Origin: Gammaproteobacteria bacterium
Lineage (GTDB): Bacteria; Pseudomonadota; Gammaproteobacteria; Pseudomonadales; Pseudohongiellaceae
Assembly: GCA_030831125.1 (NCBI GenBank)
Contig: JAURLQ010000032.1
Coordinates: forward strand, 1 to 40,105
Direction: 5' to 3'
DNA: 40,105 nucleotides
Made by a program: the position numbers and the translations under genes. The notes under the pieces were generated by a model. That model searched no databases, was not told the DNA's origin, and saw nothing but the letters and a program-made list of their open reading frames with translations. Below are positions 15,906 through 24,703 of the stretch, piece by piece; positions within the stretch are counted from its first letter, which is position 1, and each line of letters begins with the position of its first letter.

Positions 15906-18115
15906 AAACAAGAGCTGTTGTTTCTCTCAGCAGACGTGATCTGCTCAAGGCAGGTGGTGCGCTTGTAGTTACTTTCCCTTTTGCACCAATGCTGTTCGCA
16001 CAATCCCGCCAAGCTCAACCCGGTCCGCCGGATGCCAACAGCATAGACAGCTGGATTGCCATTCACAGTGACAATACTGCAACAATCTACATAGGTTTTG
16101 CTGAACTGGGTCAGGGTTGTTCTACTGCCTTGCTGCAGTTTGCAGCCGAAGAACTCGACATGGACATGCAACAGCTCAGAACGGTTGGACTGGATACGCA
16201 TGTCACGCCCAATCAGGGTGGAACCTACTCCAGTTCTGCCATGCGTCGTGGTGGGCCTCAGGTGCAAAGGGCTGCAGCCGAAGCACGTCAGGCTTTGCTC
16301 TCAATGGCAGCTGAGCAACTGGCAGAACCTGTTGAAAATCTGTCAGTCGACAAGGGTGTCGTATTCATTCGTGGCAGTAACAACCCCGCATTGCGATATG
16401 GTGATCTGGTCGGCGACAGGCAATTCAACATAACCTTCACAGGCTCCGCCCCTCTGAAGGATCCTGCAAGCTACAGGGTAGTGGCCAGCCCGCTCCCCCG
16501 TCATGACATTCCGCTCAAAGCCAAAGGCACCTACCCTTACATGCAGCACCAGCGCCTGCCCGGCATGCTGCATGGACGGATAGTCAGGCCACCCGGACAG
16601 TCTGCGTACAGGCACGGGATACAACTTGTTTCTCTGGATGAATCGTCCATAGACGGAATCGATGCCAGGGCAGTTGTAAAAGGAAACTTTGTTGGCGTGG
16701 TGGCACAGCGTGAATGGGATGCCGTACGAGCCGCTGCAGTACTACAAGTGGAGTGGGACCTGCCTGCCACCCTCCCCGGCAATGACAATCTTTTCTCCCG
16801 GATGCAGGCTGCGCCCACCAATGATCGTATTGCCCGTGATGAAGGCGATGTTTCCCTGTTCGATACTGCTGCAGTCAAATCAGTATTCTCTGCAACAGGA
16901 CCATATCAGGCCCATGTTCCTTTTGCGCCCAATTGTGCGCTGGCAGATGTCACGGAAAACAGTGCGCTCGTTCTCTGTTCAACCCAGGATGTTTACGGCA
17001 CACGCAACAATATTGCCGGTTTGCTTGGTCTTGAACCGGCACAGGTACGAGTGCAGTACCATGAAGGAGCCGGAACTTTCGGGCATTCCTGCTGGGATGA
17101 TGTAGCGCAGGCAGCTGCTGTCATGTCACAGCATGTCGGTGCTCCGGTGAGGGTACAGTTCATGCGTGCAGACGAACATGGCTGGGACACCTACGGACCA
17201 GCGCATATAGGCAGGATGCAGGCATCTGCAGATGCACAGGGCAAGCTGCTCACTTATGAGTATGAAGGCTGGCAGCATCACTGGTCGCTGGTGGATACCA
17301 CACTGCAAACCGCCAATGGCGTGGCAGCTTCGGAATGGCCCGCCATGGCTGCCCAGCAGATCAATCCGCTGGTACTGGGCGGTATGTACAACATTCCGAA
17401 TATCAAACTGCTCAATCATCATGTTGATGGTCTGGACTACCTCAAGGGCGCCTGGTTGCGTTCCCCGCTCGACCTTTCTTTTACCTTTGTGTCCGAGCAG
17501 TGCATTGATGATCTGGCCTGGCAGCTTGGACAGGACCCTTGTGAATTCAGGCGGAGGAACATCAGGGATGACAGATGGCTGGGGGTGCTCGATGCTGCAG
17601 CACAGGCTGCCGGTTGGCAAAGCGGCCCTGCAGCTGCAAACCTGAATAATGATGACATTGTCAGAGGACGTGGTATCGGTCTTGGCACCCATCTCGCTTC
17701 ATGGGGAGGCGCAGTGGCTGATATAGAAGTGAACAAGCGCACTGGCCAGGTCCGGATTCTGCACTTGTACGGCGCCATTGATGCAGGCTTGACGGTCAAT
17801 CCTTCGAACGTTGAAAACCAGATCACAGGACAACTCGTGCAAACTGCCAGTCGTATGCTGCTTGAGGAAGTGCTGTTTGACCAGTACAGTGTAACCAGCA
17901 CCGACTGGAACAGCTATCCGATACTCAGGATCATGGACTGTCCACAAATAACGCCGGTTATCGTGCAACGGAAAAACGAACCACCCATGGGGGCTGGCGA
18001 GGAAGTCATGGCTGCAGCAGCAGCAGCCATCGCCAATGCCTTTTTTGATGCTACCGGCAAACGCATGACCATGTATCCGTTCACACCTGCCAGAGTGCTG
18101 CAGGCACTCGCATGA
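15902..18115 (+). CDS. Molybdenum hydroxylase molybdopterin subunit, IorB type
   Basis: Large catalytic subunit of 737 residues. It begins MKTRAVVSLSRRDLLKAGGALVVTFPFAPMLFA, a twin-arginine signal (SRRDLLK), so the folded cofactor-loaded complex with its small subunit is likely exported to the periplasm. Molybdopterin-binding signatures include GQGCSTALLQFAAEELD, NQGGTYSSSAMRRGG, GAGTFGHSCWDD and GGAVADIEVNKRTGQVRI. The C-terminal PPMGAGEEVMAAAAAAIANAFFDATGKRM carries the catalytic Glu region. Start at 15902 is used because it overlaps iorA; the open frame extends 24 codons upstream. No cytochrome c subunit or XdhC-like chaperone gene is adjacent, so electron acceptor and maturation factors lie elsewhere. 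Confidence 0.93.
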   Translation: MKTRAVVSLSRRDLLKAGGALVVTFPFAPMLFAQSRQAQPGPPDANSIDSWIAIHSDNTATIYIGFAELGQGCSTALLQFAAEELDMDMQQLRTVGLDTHVTPNQGGTYSSSAMRRGGPQVQRAAAEARQALLSMAAEQLAEPVENLSVDKGVVFIRGSNNPALRYGDLVGDRQFNITFTGSAPLKDPASYRVVASPLPRHDIPLKAKGTYPYMQHQRLPGMLHGRIVRPPGQSAYRHGIQLVSLDESSIDGIDARAVVKGNFVGVVAQREWDAVRAAAVLQVEWDLPATLPGNDNLFSRMQAAPTNDRIARDEGDVSLFDTAAVKSVFSATGPYQAHVPFAPNCALADVTENSALVLCSTQDVYGTRNNIAGLLGLEPAQVRVQYHEGAGTFGHSCWDDVAQAAAVMSQHVGAPVRVQFMRADEHGWDTYGPAHIGRMQASADAQGKLLTYEYEGWQHHWSLVDTTLQTANGVAASEWPAMAAQQINPLVLGGMYNIPNIKLLNHHVDGLDYLKGAWLRSPLDLSFTFVSEQCIDDLAWQLGQDPCEFRRRNIRDDRWLGVLDAAAQAAGWQSGPAAANLNNDDIVRGRGIGLGTHLASWGGAVADIEVNKRTGQVRILHLYGAIDAGLTVNPSNVENQITGQLVQTASRMLLEEVLFDQYSVTSTDWNSYPILRIMDCPQITPVIVQRKNEPPMGAGEEVMAAAAAAIANAFFDATGKRMTMYPFTPARVLQALA

Positions 18116-18118
18116 GAG

Positions 18119-19072
18119 CTATCTGACTGGCGTCCTGAAACCGGCAGGTTTGATGGTAAGTACTGAACAGTTGAGTTCGTGCAGGAGACGTTCGGCAGTG
18201 TTGCCTATGAAAAATCCGGCGACGCCTCCCCTGCCAACAGAACCCATGATCACCAGATCGATAGCATGCCGTTTGGCAAATCGCGGGATGACGACTTCGG
18301 GTTTGCCCTTGATCATGTGAGTCACAGGATTGAGCAAGGCATATTCATCGGCCAGTGCCTTGAGGTGAGCCTGTTCGGTTTGCTTCAGCTCCCTGCTCAT
18401 CTTGCGGACACTCTTGTACAGGCCAACCCTTTCTTCGTTGAGCAGTTTCTTTTCATAAGGCAGATCCCAGGCATGGATCATGTCGAGCTGCCCTTCTTCC
18501 ATGCCAGCCAGTGAACTTGCAAACTGCATGACTTTTTCGTCAAGGTTTCTGGCTTTGCCGGGGAGTCGCCGCAAATCAACAGCAGCAAGTATGCGTGAAT
18601 GATCAATTTTCTTGCGAGGCTTGAGCACCAGCACAGGGCATGGACATTTACGGATTAGCTGCAGATCCAGGGTGCCAAACAGTCGCGCACCCAGACCGGT
18701 ATTGTTGTTGGCTGCCTTGGCAACCAGATCGAATTGGCCGTCACTGACCTGTTTGATAATTTCCACATAATCAGTGCCTTCCCGGATTACAACTGGCAAT
18801 TGCTGCTTCCTGTTGTTTCTGGCGGTTTTTGGCAGCGACTTTTGCTGCAATTTTGACAGTTCCTTTTTACTGTCCTCGCGGAGTGCTTCCCTCAAGGCTG
18901 TGAGCCCTTCCCCGGTTTCCGGATAGACATAATGTCCTGCGTAGTCTGGAATGACATCTATCAGGGTCAGAGTGGCTCCATAATGTTCCGCCAGCTCGCG
19001 AACCTTGCGTAGGGCTGCTGCGCTGCCCTTGCTGCGATCAGCAACAAAAAGTATCCGTTTGAAAGCTTGCAT
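18119..19072 (-). CDS. Tandem universal stress protein (UspE type)
   Basis: Cytosolic protein of 317 residues with two Usp domains. Domain 1 (about 1-150) starts MQAFKRILFVADRSKGSAAALRKVRELAEHYGATLTLIDV and ends at PCPVLVLKP; domain 2 (about 155-310) has RILAAVDL and the ATP-type motif GSVGRGGVAGFFIGNTAERLL (G-2x-G-9x-G-N) followed by CSVLTIKP. Two-domain architecture is as in E. coli UspE. The ATG at 19072 with AGGAG upstream is preferred to one ten codons earlier. Convergent to iorB with three bases between stops. A stress-resistance role is inferred from the family. Confidence 0.9.
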   Translation of the reverse strand: MQAFKRILFVADRSKGSAAALRKVRELAEHYGATLTLIDVIPDYAGHYVYPETGEGLTALREALREDSKKELSKLQQKSLPKTARNNRKQQLPVVIREGTDYVEIIKQVSDGQFDLVAKAANNNTGLGARLFGTLDLQLIRKCPCPVLVLKPRKKIDHSRILAAVDLRRLPGKARNLDEKVMQFASSLAGMEEGQLDMIHAWDLPYEKKLLNEERVGLYKSVRKMSRELKQTEQAHLKALADEYALLNPVTHMIKGKPEVVIPRFAKRHAIDLVIMGSVGRGGVAGFFIGNTAERLLHELNCSVLTIKPAGFRTPVR

Positions 19073-19197
19073 GCCCTGTCTCCTGTTGATAATCCACTGC
19101 ACATCCTGTTCAGGCTAACGTCTTGCCTGACCTTGTCATTTGACTGGCATCAAATTGAACGATGGTTATTGCAGTTTCCTTGTTGCATGCAGGAAAT

Positions 19198-19227
19198 GCC
19201 ATGGATGAGATACTGATCATCCATGGC
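19198..19227. other. Perfect hairpin downstream of the NhaD-type permease gene
   Basis: Eleven-base perfect stem GCCATGGATGA / TCATCCATGGC with an eight-base loop, nine bases beyond the permease stop. No T-run follows on either strand, so it is not a standard intrinsic terminator; it could protect the 3' end of the permease transcript or bind a dimeric protein. Confidence 0.5.
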
Positions 19228-19236
19228 AACAAGACA

Positions 19237-20571
19237 TCACAAGGGGGCACTGAAAAAATCAAAGAAGAGGGTCATCACGATTGAGCAAATGATAAGGGTC
19301 AGAATCATGACCGGCGTGCCCTTGCGGAACCACAAACCGGGGGTTATGGCATATTCATGGTTGCCGGTATCCCTGGCCAGCTTTTCCGAGATGGTAACTA
19401 TGAAGACATTGGCGGTGGAACCCAGATGGGTACCGTTACCGCCCATGCCTACTCCGGCAGAAAGAGCCCACCACAGTGGGGTTACATTCACTCCCTGCTG
19501 TTCCATGCCGAGGATGATGGGAATCATGGCAGCAGTGAACGGAATGTTGTCGATCATCGCAGACAGGATGGCGGCTGCCCACATCAGCATCAGGGTTGCA
19601 GTCAAAAGGTCTCCCTGCACGTAAGGGATGATGAACTGACCGATATACTCCAGAAAATGACTGTGTTCCACACCACCGATAATGATGAACAGCGCCATGA
19701 AGAATATGAGGAGTGACAGTTCCACATCGGCAAAATGTTCATCCATGTCGAGATCCTTGCCGATGAAAACCAGCATGGTAAGTCCCATTGCAGACACTAC
19801 CCAGGCATCCCAGTGCAGTTTGTCATGCAGGATGAATCCAATCACCATGAGTCCGAGTACTATCAGGGCGCCATACCAGGTCTTCTTGTCCTTGATGCCA
19901 CCCGAATCATTCATGGTAGCAACAGCAGGTTTAACAGCCAGTTCCTTGCGAAAAAGGAATTTCAGGGCGATCAAGGTGCCTACCCAGGCGATGAAAACAA
20001 TACCTGCCATGTGCATCAGGAAGGTATTGAAATCAATGCCGGCAGCCGAACCGATCATCAGGTTCGGAGGATCTCCTACCAGAGTTGCCACACCACCTGT
20101 ATCAGACAACAGGGCTGCAGCCAGCAGATAAGGAATCGGGCTTACTTTGAGTGCCTGGGCAATCAGGATGATCAGAGGTCCGAAAATCACTACAGTTGTT
20201 ACGTTGTCGAGCAGCAGGGAGAGTGCCGTCACCAGTGTGCCCATCATCAGCAATAACAGATACAGTCTTCCCTTGCTGTAGGCTGCAATTGCAAAGGCCA
20301 TGGCCTGGAAGCCACCGGTAGGAATCATGATGGCAATAATGGTCATCATGCATCCAAGCAGAAAGATCACGTTCCAGTCTATGGCTTCAATGGCCAGTTC
20401 CGGACTGTAGTAACCATAGTACTGGCCGGCAAGGACCATGGCGCCTGCGCCTGCGAGCGCAAATTTGGCGCGATGGAAACCATGTATGCCCTCCGTGAAT
20501 ATGCCGATGAATGTGGCAGCGAGAATTATGCCGGATATCAGCATTTCACTGGTCCAGGAAAGGGTTTCCAT
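19237..20571 (-). CDS. ArsB/NhaD-family ion permease
   Basis: Inner-membrane transporter of 444 residues with about 12 hydrophobic segments. Family motifs: [10 protein letters not shown]-type [54 protein letters not shown], and in the second half [14 protein letters not shown] with [17 protein letters not shown]. The paired NVTT/DPPN and NIPFTA/NGTHLG re-entrant motifs characterise the ArsB/NhaD/SLC13-related superfamily. Substrate may be Na+/H+ or an anion. The start METLSW at 20571 follows GTGAGA; an ATG 29 codons upstream is less likely. It is divergent from the GntR-PurM gene across 176 bases and so may share its regulatory region. Confidence 0.88.
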   Translation of the reverse strand: METLSWTSEMLISGIILAATFIGIFTEGIHGFHRAKFALAGAGAMVLAGQYYGYYSPELAIEAIDWNVIFLLGCMMTIIAIMIPTGGFQAMAFAIAAYSKGRLYLLLLMMGTLVTALSLLLDNVTTVVIFGPLIILIAQALKVSPIPYLLAAALLSDTGGVATLVGDPPNLMIGSAAGIDFNTFLMHMAGIVFIAWVGTLIALKFLFRKELAVKPAVATMNDSGGIKDKKTWYGALIVLGLMVIGFILHDKLHWDAWVVSAMGLTMLVFIGKDLDMDEHFADVELSLLIFFMALFIIIGGVEHSHFLEYIGQFIIPYVQGDLLTATLMLMWAAAILSAMIDNIPFTAAMIPIILGMEQQGVNVTPLWWALSAGVGMGGNGTHLGSTANVFIVTISEKLARDTGNHEYAITPGLWFRKGTPVMILTLIICSIVMTLFFDFFSAPL

Positions 20572-20685
20572 ATAGCGGAATCTCACAAGTGGTTGAGGGC
20601 GGCGGATTATGTTCCCGGGTAGTGTTTTCAACAATGGGTCGAGGGGCTTGCAAGACAAATTTTTACACCAATGTTATCCCCCGGC

Positions 20686-20714
20686 TTGAGCCTCTATCTC
20701 TTCATCTGTATCAT
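20686..20714 (+). promoter_or_regulatory. Predicted sigma-70 promoter of the GntR-PurM gene
   Basis: TTGAGC (20686-20691) and TATCAT (20709-20714) are separated by 17 bases, the optimal spacing. Transcription would begin near 20721, about 27 bases before the ATG. The -10 box lies within the inverted repeat at 20704-20729. Confidence 0.5.
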
Positions 20715-20729
20715 GGTTGTAATACAGAT
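20704..20729. promoter_or_regulatory. Perfect palindromic operator candidate
   Basis: ATCTGTAT (20704-20711), a ten-base spacer, and ATACAGAT (20722-20729) form a perfect 8-10-8 inverted repeat that ends 18 bases before the GntR-PurM start and covers the predicted -10 box. TGTAT...ATACA half-sites and their spacing suit a dimeric GntR-family regulator. Autorepression by the adjacent gene product is the simplest reading; control of the divergent permease is possible but its start is over 130 bases away. Confidence 0.65.
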
Positions 20730-20747
20730 TTACCTGGCGGAAATTCC

Positions 20748-22175
20748 ATGAAACTCAATATTGATTTACAAGGCACTGTGCCGGTTTTCCAGCAATTGGT
20801 AGACCAGATCCATTTCAGGATTACGGCTGGTGAGCTCAAGCCCGGCGAAAAACTGCCTTCACTGCGCAGCATTGCCAATGAGCATGAGCTTGCAGTGAAT
20901 ACTGTAGCCAAAGCCATGCGACAACTCGAGTTCAGGGGGCTTGTCAAGTCCAACAATCGCAGCGGTTATGTGGTGGTCCTCAAGGATGAAAGCATAGGGC
21001 GTTATCAGGCACGCGGCGTTTCATCCGATAAAACTGAAGTGCACAATGTTGTCGATAAACTTGATCATGGCCTGTTCCGTCATGCCTTCTGCAAGATTAC
21101 GGAAGACTTCCTGACGGGTAATCCGGATAACTGCAACATCATTCACTCTGATGGCAGTGGCACAAAATCCATTCTGGCCTACCTGGCATACAAGGAAAGT
21201 GGTGACCCTGAAGTGTTTGAAGGGATATCCCAGGATTCCATCGTAATGAATCTTGATGACCTGCTCTGTGTGGGTGTAAACGGACGCATCCTGCTGTCCA
21301 ATACCGTTAACCGTAATGCCCTGAACTGCCCTGGTGAAGTCATTGGTCACTTGATCAAAGGCAGTGAGAATTTTCTGGAAAAATTACGCAGTCATGGTGT
21401 CAACATCTACAGCGGTGGTGGCGAAACTGCAGATGTTGGCGATCTGACCGGCACACTTGTGGTAGACAGTTGTGCTGTTGCCGTCATGAAGAAAAAGGAT
21501 GTACTGACTGGTGATGGCATCAAGCCCGGGCTCACCATTGTGGGGCTCTCCTCAACCGGGCAGGCAAACTACGAAGACAGGGAAAACAGCGGCATTGGCA
21601 GTAATGGTCTCACCAGTGCACGACACGACATGCTTGCGCCCTACTATGCAGACAAGTATCCGGAGTCATGGGACCCCAATGTGGCACCCGATCTACGCTA
21701 TTGCGGCCCCTATCATCTGGAAGATCCCCTGCCCGGTTCAACACTGACTGTAGGGGAAGCGCTGCTGAGCCCTACGCGTACCTATGCGCCTGTTATCTAT
21801 AAACTGCTGGAAGATCATCCCGGTGTCATTCGCGCCCTGATTCATTGTTCCGGTGGTGCACAGACCAAATGTCTCAAGTTCGGCACCAATGTGCATTTCA
21901 TCAAGGACAATCTTTTTCCCACACCACCGGTCTTCAGGGCTATACAGGAAGCTTCAGGTACTGCCTGGAAAGAAATGTACAAGGTCTTCAACATGGGGCA
22001 TCGCATGGAGGTTTACTGCAAGGCGGAAGATGCTGATACTGTAATTGCTGCTGCAGAAAGTTTCGGCATAGCCGCACAGATCATTGGCAGGACATCCCGG
22101 TCAACCGACGGGAACAAGCTTACGCTTACACATAACGGTGAGGCTGGCAAAAAAGTCTATACCTACGTCCCCTGA
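20748..22175 (+). CDS. GntR (YtrA-like) DNA-binding domain fused to AIR synthase (PurM)
   Basis: Product of 475 residues. Residues 1-77 are a winged-helix domain of the YtrA/GntR type: [65 protein letters not shown]. From about residue 85 ([11 protein letters not shown]) to the end is a full PurM-like AIR synthase: HSDGSGTKS 133-141, [12 protein letters not shown] 221-232, [11 protein letters not shown] 284-294, [10 protein letters not shown] 339-348, HCSGGAQTK 366-374, [12 protein letters not shown]. This half resembles the Bacteroidetes-type PurM, not the 345-residue E. coli enzyme. PurM closes FGAM to AIR with ATP in purine synthesis. Hence either a purine-intermediate-sensing regulator or a self-regulating enzyme. 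ATG at 20748 has GGCGGAAA upstream; an open frame continues 79 codons before it but starts the GntR domain only here. Confidence 0.85.
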   Translation: MKLNIDLQGTVPVFQQLVDQIHFRITAGELKPGEKLPSLRSIANEHELAVNTVAKAMRQLEFRGLVKSNNRSGYVVVLKDESIGRYQARGVSSDKTEVHNVVDKLDHGLFRHAFCKITEDFLTGNPDNCNIIHSDGSGTKSILAYLAYKESGDPEVFEGISQDSIVMNLDDLLCVGVNGRILLSNTVNRNALNCPGEVIGHLIKGSENFLEKLRSHGVNIYSGGGETADVGDLTGTLVVDSCAVAVMKKKDVLTGDGIKPGLTIVGLSSTGQANYEDRENSGIGSNGLTSARHDMLAPYYADKYPESWDPNVAPDLRYCGPYHLEDPLPGSTLTVGEALLSPTRTYAPVIYKLLEDHPGVIRALIHCSGGAQTKCLKFGTNVHFIKDNLFPTPPVFRAIQEASGTAWKEMYKVFNMGHRMEVYCKAEDADTVIAAAESFGIAAQIIGRTSRSTDGNKLTLTHNGEAGKKVYTYVP

Positions 22176-22207
22176 AATTTCCAGGTACAGGCAGAGGCCC
22201 GGGCTGT

Positions 22208-23200
22208 ATGAAAAAGATCACACCACAATCACAGCAGGCCTGGACCAATGCCTGGTATGACACCAACAGTACAGGCGGACGATTTGTCCGCACTGAGGCA
22301 AAATTCCGCAACTGGATCACAACGGATGGTTCTGCTGGTCCTACAGGCAGCGGAGGGTTCACACCAGATAGCGGCCGCTATCATCTCTATGTTTCACTGG
22401 CCTGCCCCTGGGCTCATCGTACCCTGCTTTCCCGTATCCTCTTGAACCTGGTGAAACATGTGTCGGTAAGTGTCACCAGGCCCTGGATGGGTCCTGACAG
22501 CTGGCAGTTTGATCCACAGCAGGGGCGTTTGTTCCGCTATGAGGGAGATGACGACGAATATGTGGATTGGCTTTATGAGCTGTATCGATTGTGCGATCCG
22601 GAATATGACGCACGGGCAACTGTTCCCGTGCTGTGGGACAAGAAGCAGCAGACCATCGTGTCCAATGAGAGTGCAGAAATCGTCCGCATGTTCAACAATG
22701 CATTCAGGACTCTGGAGCCGGATACTCCCGACCTTTATCCATTGCCATTGAGAAGCATGATTGATGAGCTGAATGACTGGATCTATCCACGCATCAACAA
22801 TGGCGTTTATCGCGCCGGTTTTGCAACCACGCAACAGGCATATGAAGAAGCGGTTTATCCTTTGTTCGAAGCACTGGATGAACTTGAAAACAGACTGGCG
22901 AGACAACGCTATCTCTGTGGGGAACAGTTGACTGAATCTGACCTCAGGTTATTTCCAACGCTGGTACGTTTCGATTCCGTCTATGCAGGACATTTCAAAT
23001 GCGGGCTGCGCCGGATAGTGGATTATCCTAACCTTTGGGCGTATACGCGTGATATCTACCAGATGCCGGGCTTTGCAGAAACCGTGGATATGGAATACAA
23101 CAAGCTTCATTACTATGGCAGCCATGACACAATCAATCCCACTGGCATCATTCCTGCAGGTCCTGTACTGGATTTCATGGCCCCTCACGGGCGAGGTTGA
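22208..23200 (+). CDS. Glutathionyl-hydroquinone reductase
   Basis: Xi-class glutathione transferase that removes glutathione from glutathionyl-hydroquinones. The 330-residue product has WTNAWYDTNSTGGRFVR, FRNWIT, then YVSLACPWAHRTLLSRILLNL with the catalytic C66 in CPWAHR, RPWMGPDSWQF and TVPVLWDKKQQTIVSNESAEIVRMFN, as in E. coli YqjG and yeast ECM4. C-terminal helical domain has YPRINNGVYRAGFATTQQAYEEAV and LTESDLRLFPTLVRFDSVY. It starts 32 bases after the GntR-PurM stop on the same strand, so the two may be cotranscribed. Confidence 0.95.
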   Translation: MKKITPQSQQAWTNAWYDTNSTGGRFVRTEAKFRNWITTDGSAGPTGSGGFTPDSGRYHLYVSLACPWAHRTLLSRILLNLVKHVSVSVTRPWMGPDSWQFDPQQGRLFRYEGDDDEYVDWLYELYRLCDPEYDARATVPVLWDKKQQTIVSNESAEIVRMFNNAFRTLEPDTPDLYPLPLRSMIDELNDWIYPRINNGVYRAGFATTQQAYEEAVYPLFEALDELENRLARQRYLCGEQLTESDLRLFPTLVRFDSVYAGHFKCGLRRIVDYPNLWAYTRDIYQMPGFAETVDMEYNKLHYYGSHDTINPTGIIPAGPVLDFMAPHGRG

Positions 23201-23317
23201 GCCATTGAGGGCTTGATATTTGCCAGGACCACAGAGGACTGGCATGTCATGTAGCCATTCCCTACACTACGCGCCCCCTCATGACCCGTGAATATCCGGG
23301 CATGAATTTGTGCAGAA

Positions 23318-24703
23318 TTGATCATGATCATGGCAGTTACCCATTTCAATTTCCGTGCATTGCAATCCCTGCTGGCAATGGCGATTCCGATGATCGTCTC
23401 CCAGGGTGCATTTGCAGTGATGATATTCACTGATCGTTATTTCCTGGCCCAGGTCAGTCCGGCGCACATGGCTGCAGCAATGGGTGGCGGAGTAGCCTGG
23501 TTTTTCAGTTTCTGTCTTTTCAGCGGAATTCTTGCCTATGCCAATGCGCTGGTGGCCCAGTATCTTGGTGCCGGCGAAACGGGCAAATGTGGCAAGGTGG
23601 TCGTACAGGGACTCATTCTCTCTGTGTTGTGCCTGCCGGTACTTGCGCTGGTCATGCTGCTGATGCGCAATATTTTTGCATTAATGGATCACACACCGCA
23701 GCAGGTTATCCTGGAAAAAGATTATTACGACATCCTGATGATCAGCAGTTTCATGTTGCTGGTCAAAACCTGTCTCGCCTCTTTTTTCTCGGGTATCGGC
23801 AGGACTCGTGTGGTGATGGTGTGTGAAGTACTTGGCATAGTAGTGAATATCCCGCTCAGTTACGCCCTGGTTTTTGGTTACTATGGATTGCCGGCGATGG
23901 GGATAAAAGGTGCAGCCTGGGGTACAGTAATCAGTTCAGTGTTTACTGTTCTGGTTTTCGCCATTTACTACCTGCAGCGTGAAAACCGGCTTCGCTTTCA
24001 CCTCAGGACCTCACTGGTATTCGACAGGGGTATAACCCGGCGCTACCTGCGGCTGGGATTTCCCTCCGGTCTGGAAATGTTCCTTAACGTAGCTGCCTTC
24101 AACCTTTTCCTGCTCATGTTCCATTCCTATGGTATTGCGGAAGCTGCTTCTGCCACGATTACATTCAACTGGGACATTCTGTCATTTGTCCCCCTGATGG
24201 GACTCAATATTGCAGTGATGAGTCTGATCGGACGAGCAGTTGGAGCAGGTGACATGCAGAAAACAGATGAAGTAACAGCATCGGGATATTTGTTGGGACT
24301 CGGGTATTCCCTGGTGCTGGCTACCCTGTTTCTGCTCTTCAGGAAGTCGCTCGTTGAAATGTTCATTTTCCAGGAAGAAGATGCGGAGGCTATTCGGACC
24401 TTGACCAATTTCATGATGATCGGATTGTCCTGCTATGTCCTGCTTGAAGGCATTCTTCAGGTTGCAGCCGGTGTGCTGCGCGGAGCCGGAGATACCCACT
24501 GGATCATGGTGACCTCGGTTTCCCTCCACTGGGCCATGCTGGTAGCCCAGTATTTCATCATCAAGGTGTTCGGTTTTGGACCAAAGATTTCCTGGGTGGC
24601 GTTCGTCCTGATGATACTTGCCATAGTTGCACTGTTTGTCTGGCGCCTGCACAGCCAGGTGTGGCGGGATCCGGAAAGATTGCGGGCGGTCATGGCTGAA
24701 TAA
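23318..24703 (+). CDS. MATE-family multidrug exporter
   Basis: Inner-membrane antiporter of 461 residues with 12 predicted helices in two related halves. LQSLLAMAIPMIVSQGAFAVMIFTDRYFLAQVSP in helix 1 and GGGVAWFFSFCLFSGILAYANALVAQYLGAGE, plus LGIVVNIPLSYALVFG and the second-half LRLGFPSGLEMFLNVAAFN with LIGRAVGAGD, match MATE/NorM-like proteins. Exports cationic compounds by Na+ or H+ exchange. Start could be any of three Met in the first five codons (ATG 23318, 23324 or 23330); none has a strong Shine-Dalgarno. Its end overlaps the convergent kinase gene by 14 bases. Confidence 0.92.
   Translation: MIMIMAVTHFNFRALQSLLAMAIPMIVSQGAFAVMIFTDRYFLAQVSPAHMAAAMGGGVAWFFSFCLFSGILAYANALVAQYLGAGETGKCGKVVVQGLILSVLCLPVLALVMLLMRNIFALMDHTPQQVILEKDYYDILMISSFMLLVKTCLASFFSGIGRTRVVMVCEVLGIVVNIPLSYALVFGYYGLPAMGIKGAAWGTVISSVFTVLVFAIYYLQRENRLRFHLRTSLVFDRGITRRYLRLGFPSGLEMFLNVAAFNLFLLMFHSYGIAEAASATITFNWDILSFVPLMGLNIAVMSLIGRAVGAGDMQKTDEVTASGYLLGLGYSLVLATLFLLFRKSLVEMFIFQEEDAEAIRTLTNFMMIGLSCYVLLEGILQVAAGVLRGAGDTHWIMVTSVSLHWAMLVAQYFIIKVFGFGPKISWVAFVLMILAIVALFVWRLHSQVWRDPERLRAVMAE

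Noticed and set aside
20511-20747. A longer N-terminus for the GntR-PurM protein, in frame for 79 codons upstream
   Set aside because: It crosses the promoter and palindrome, has no GntR-like or other domain, overlaps the divergent permease start and has no Shine-Dalgarno at its ATG.
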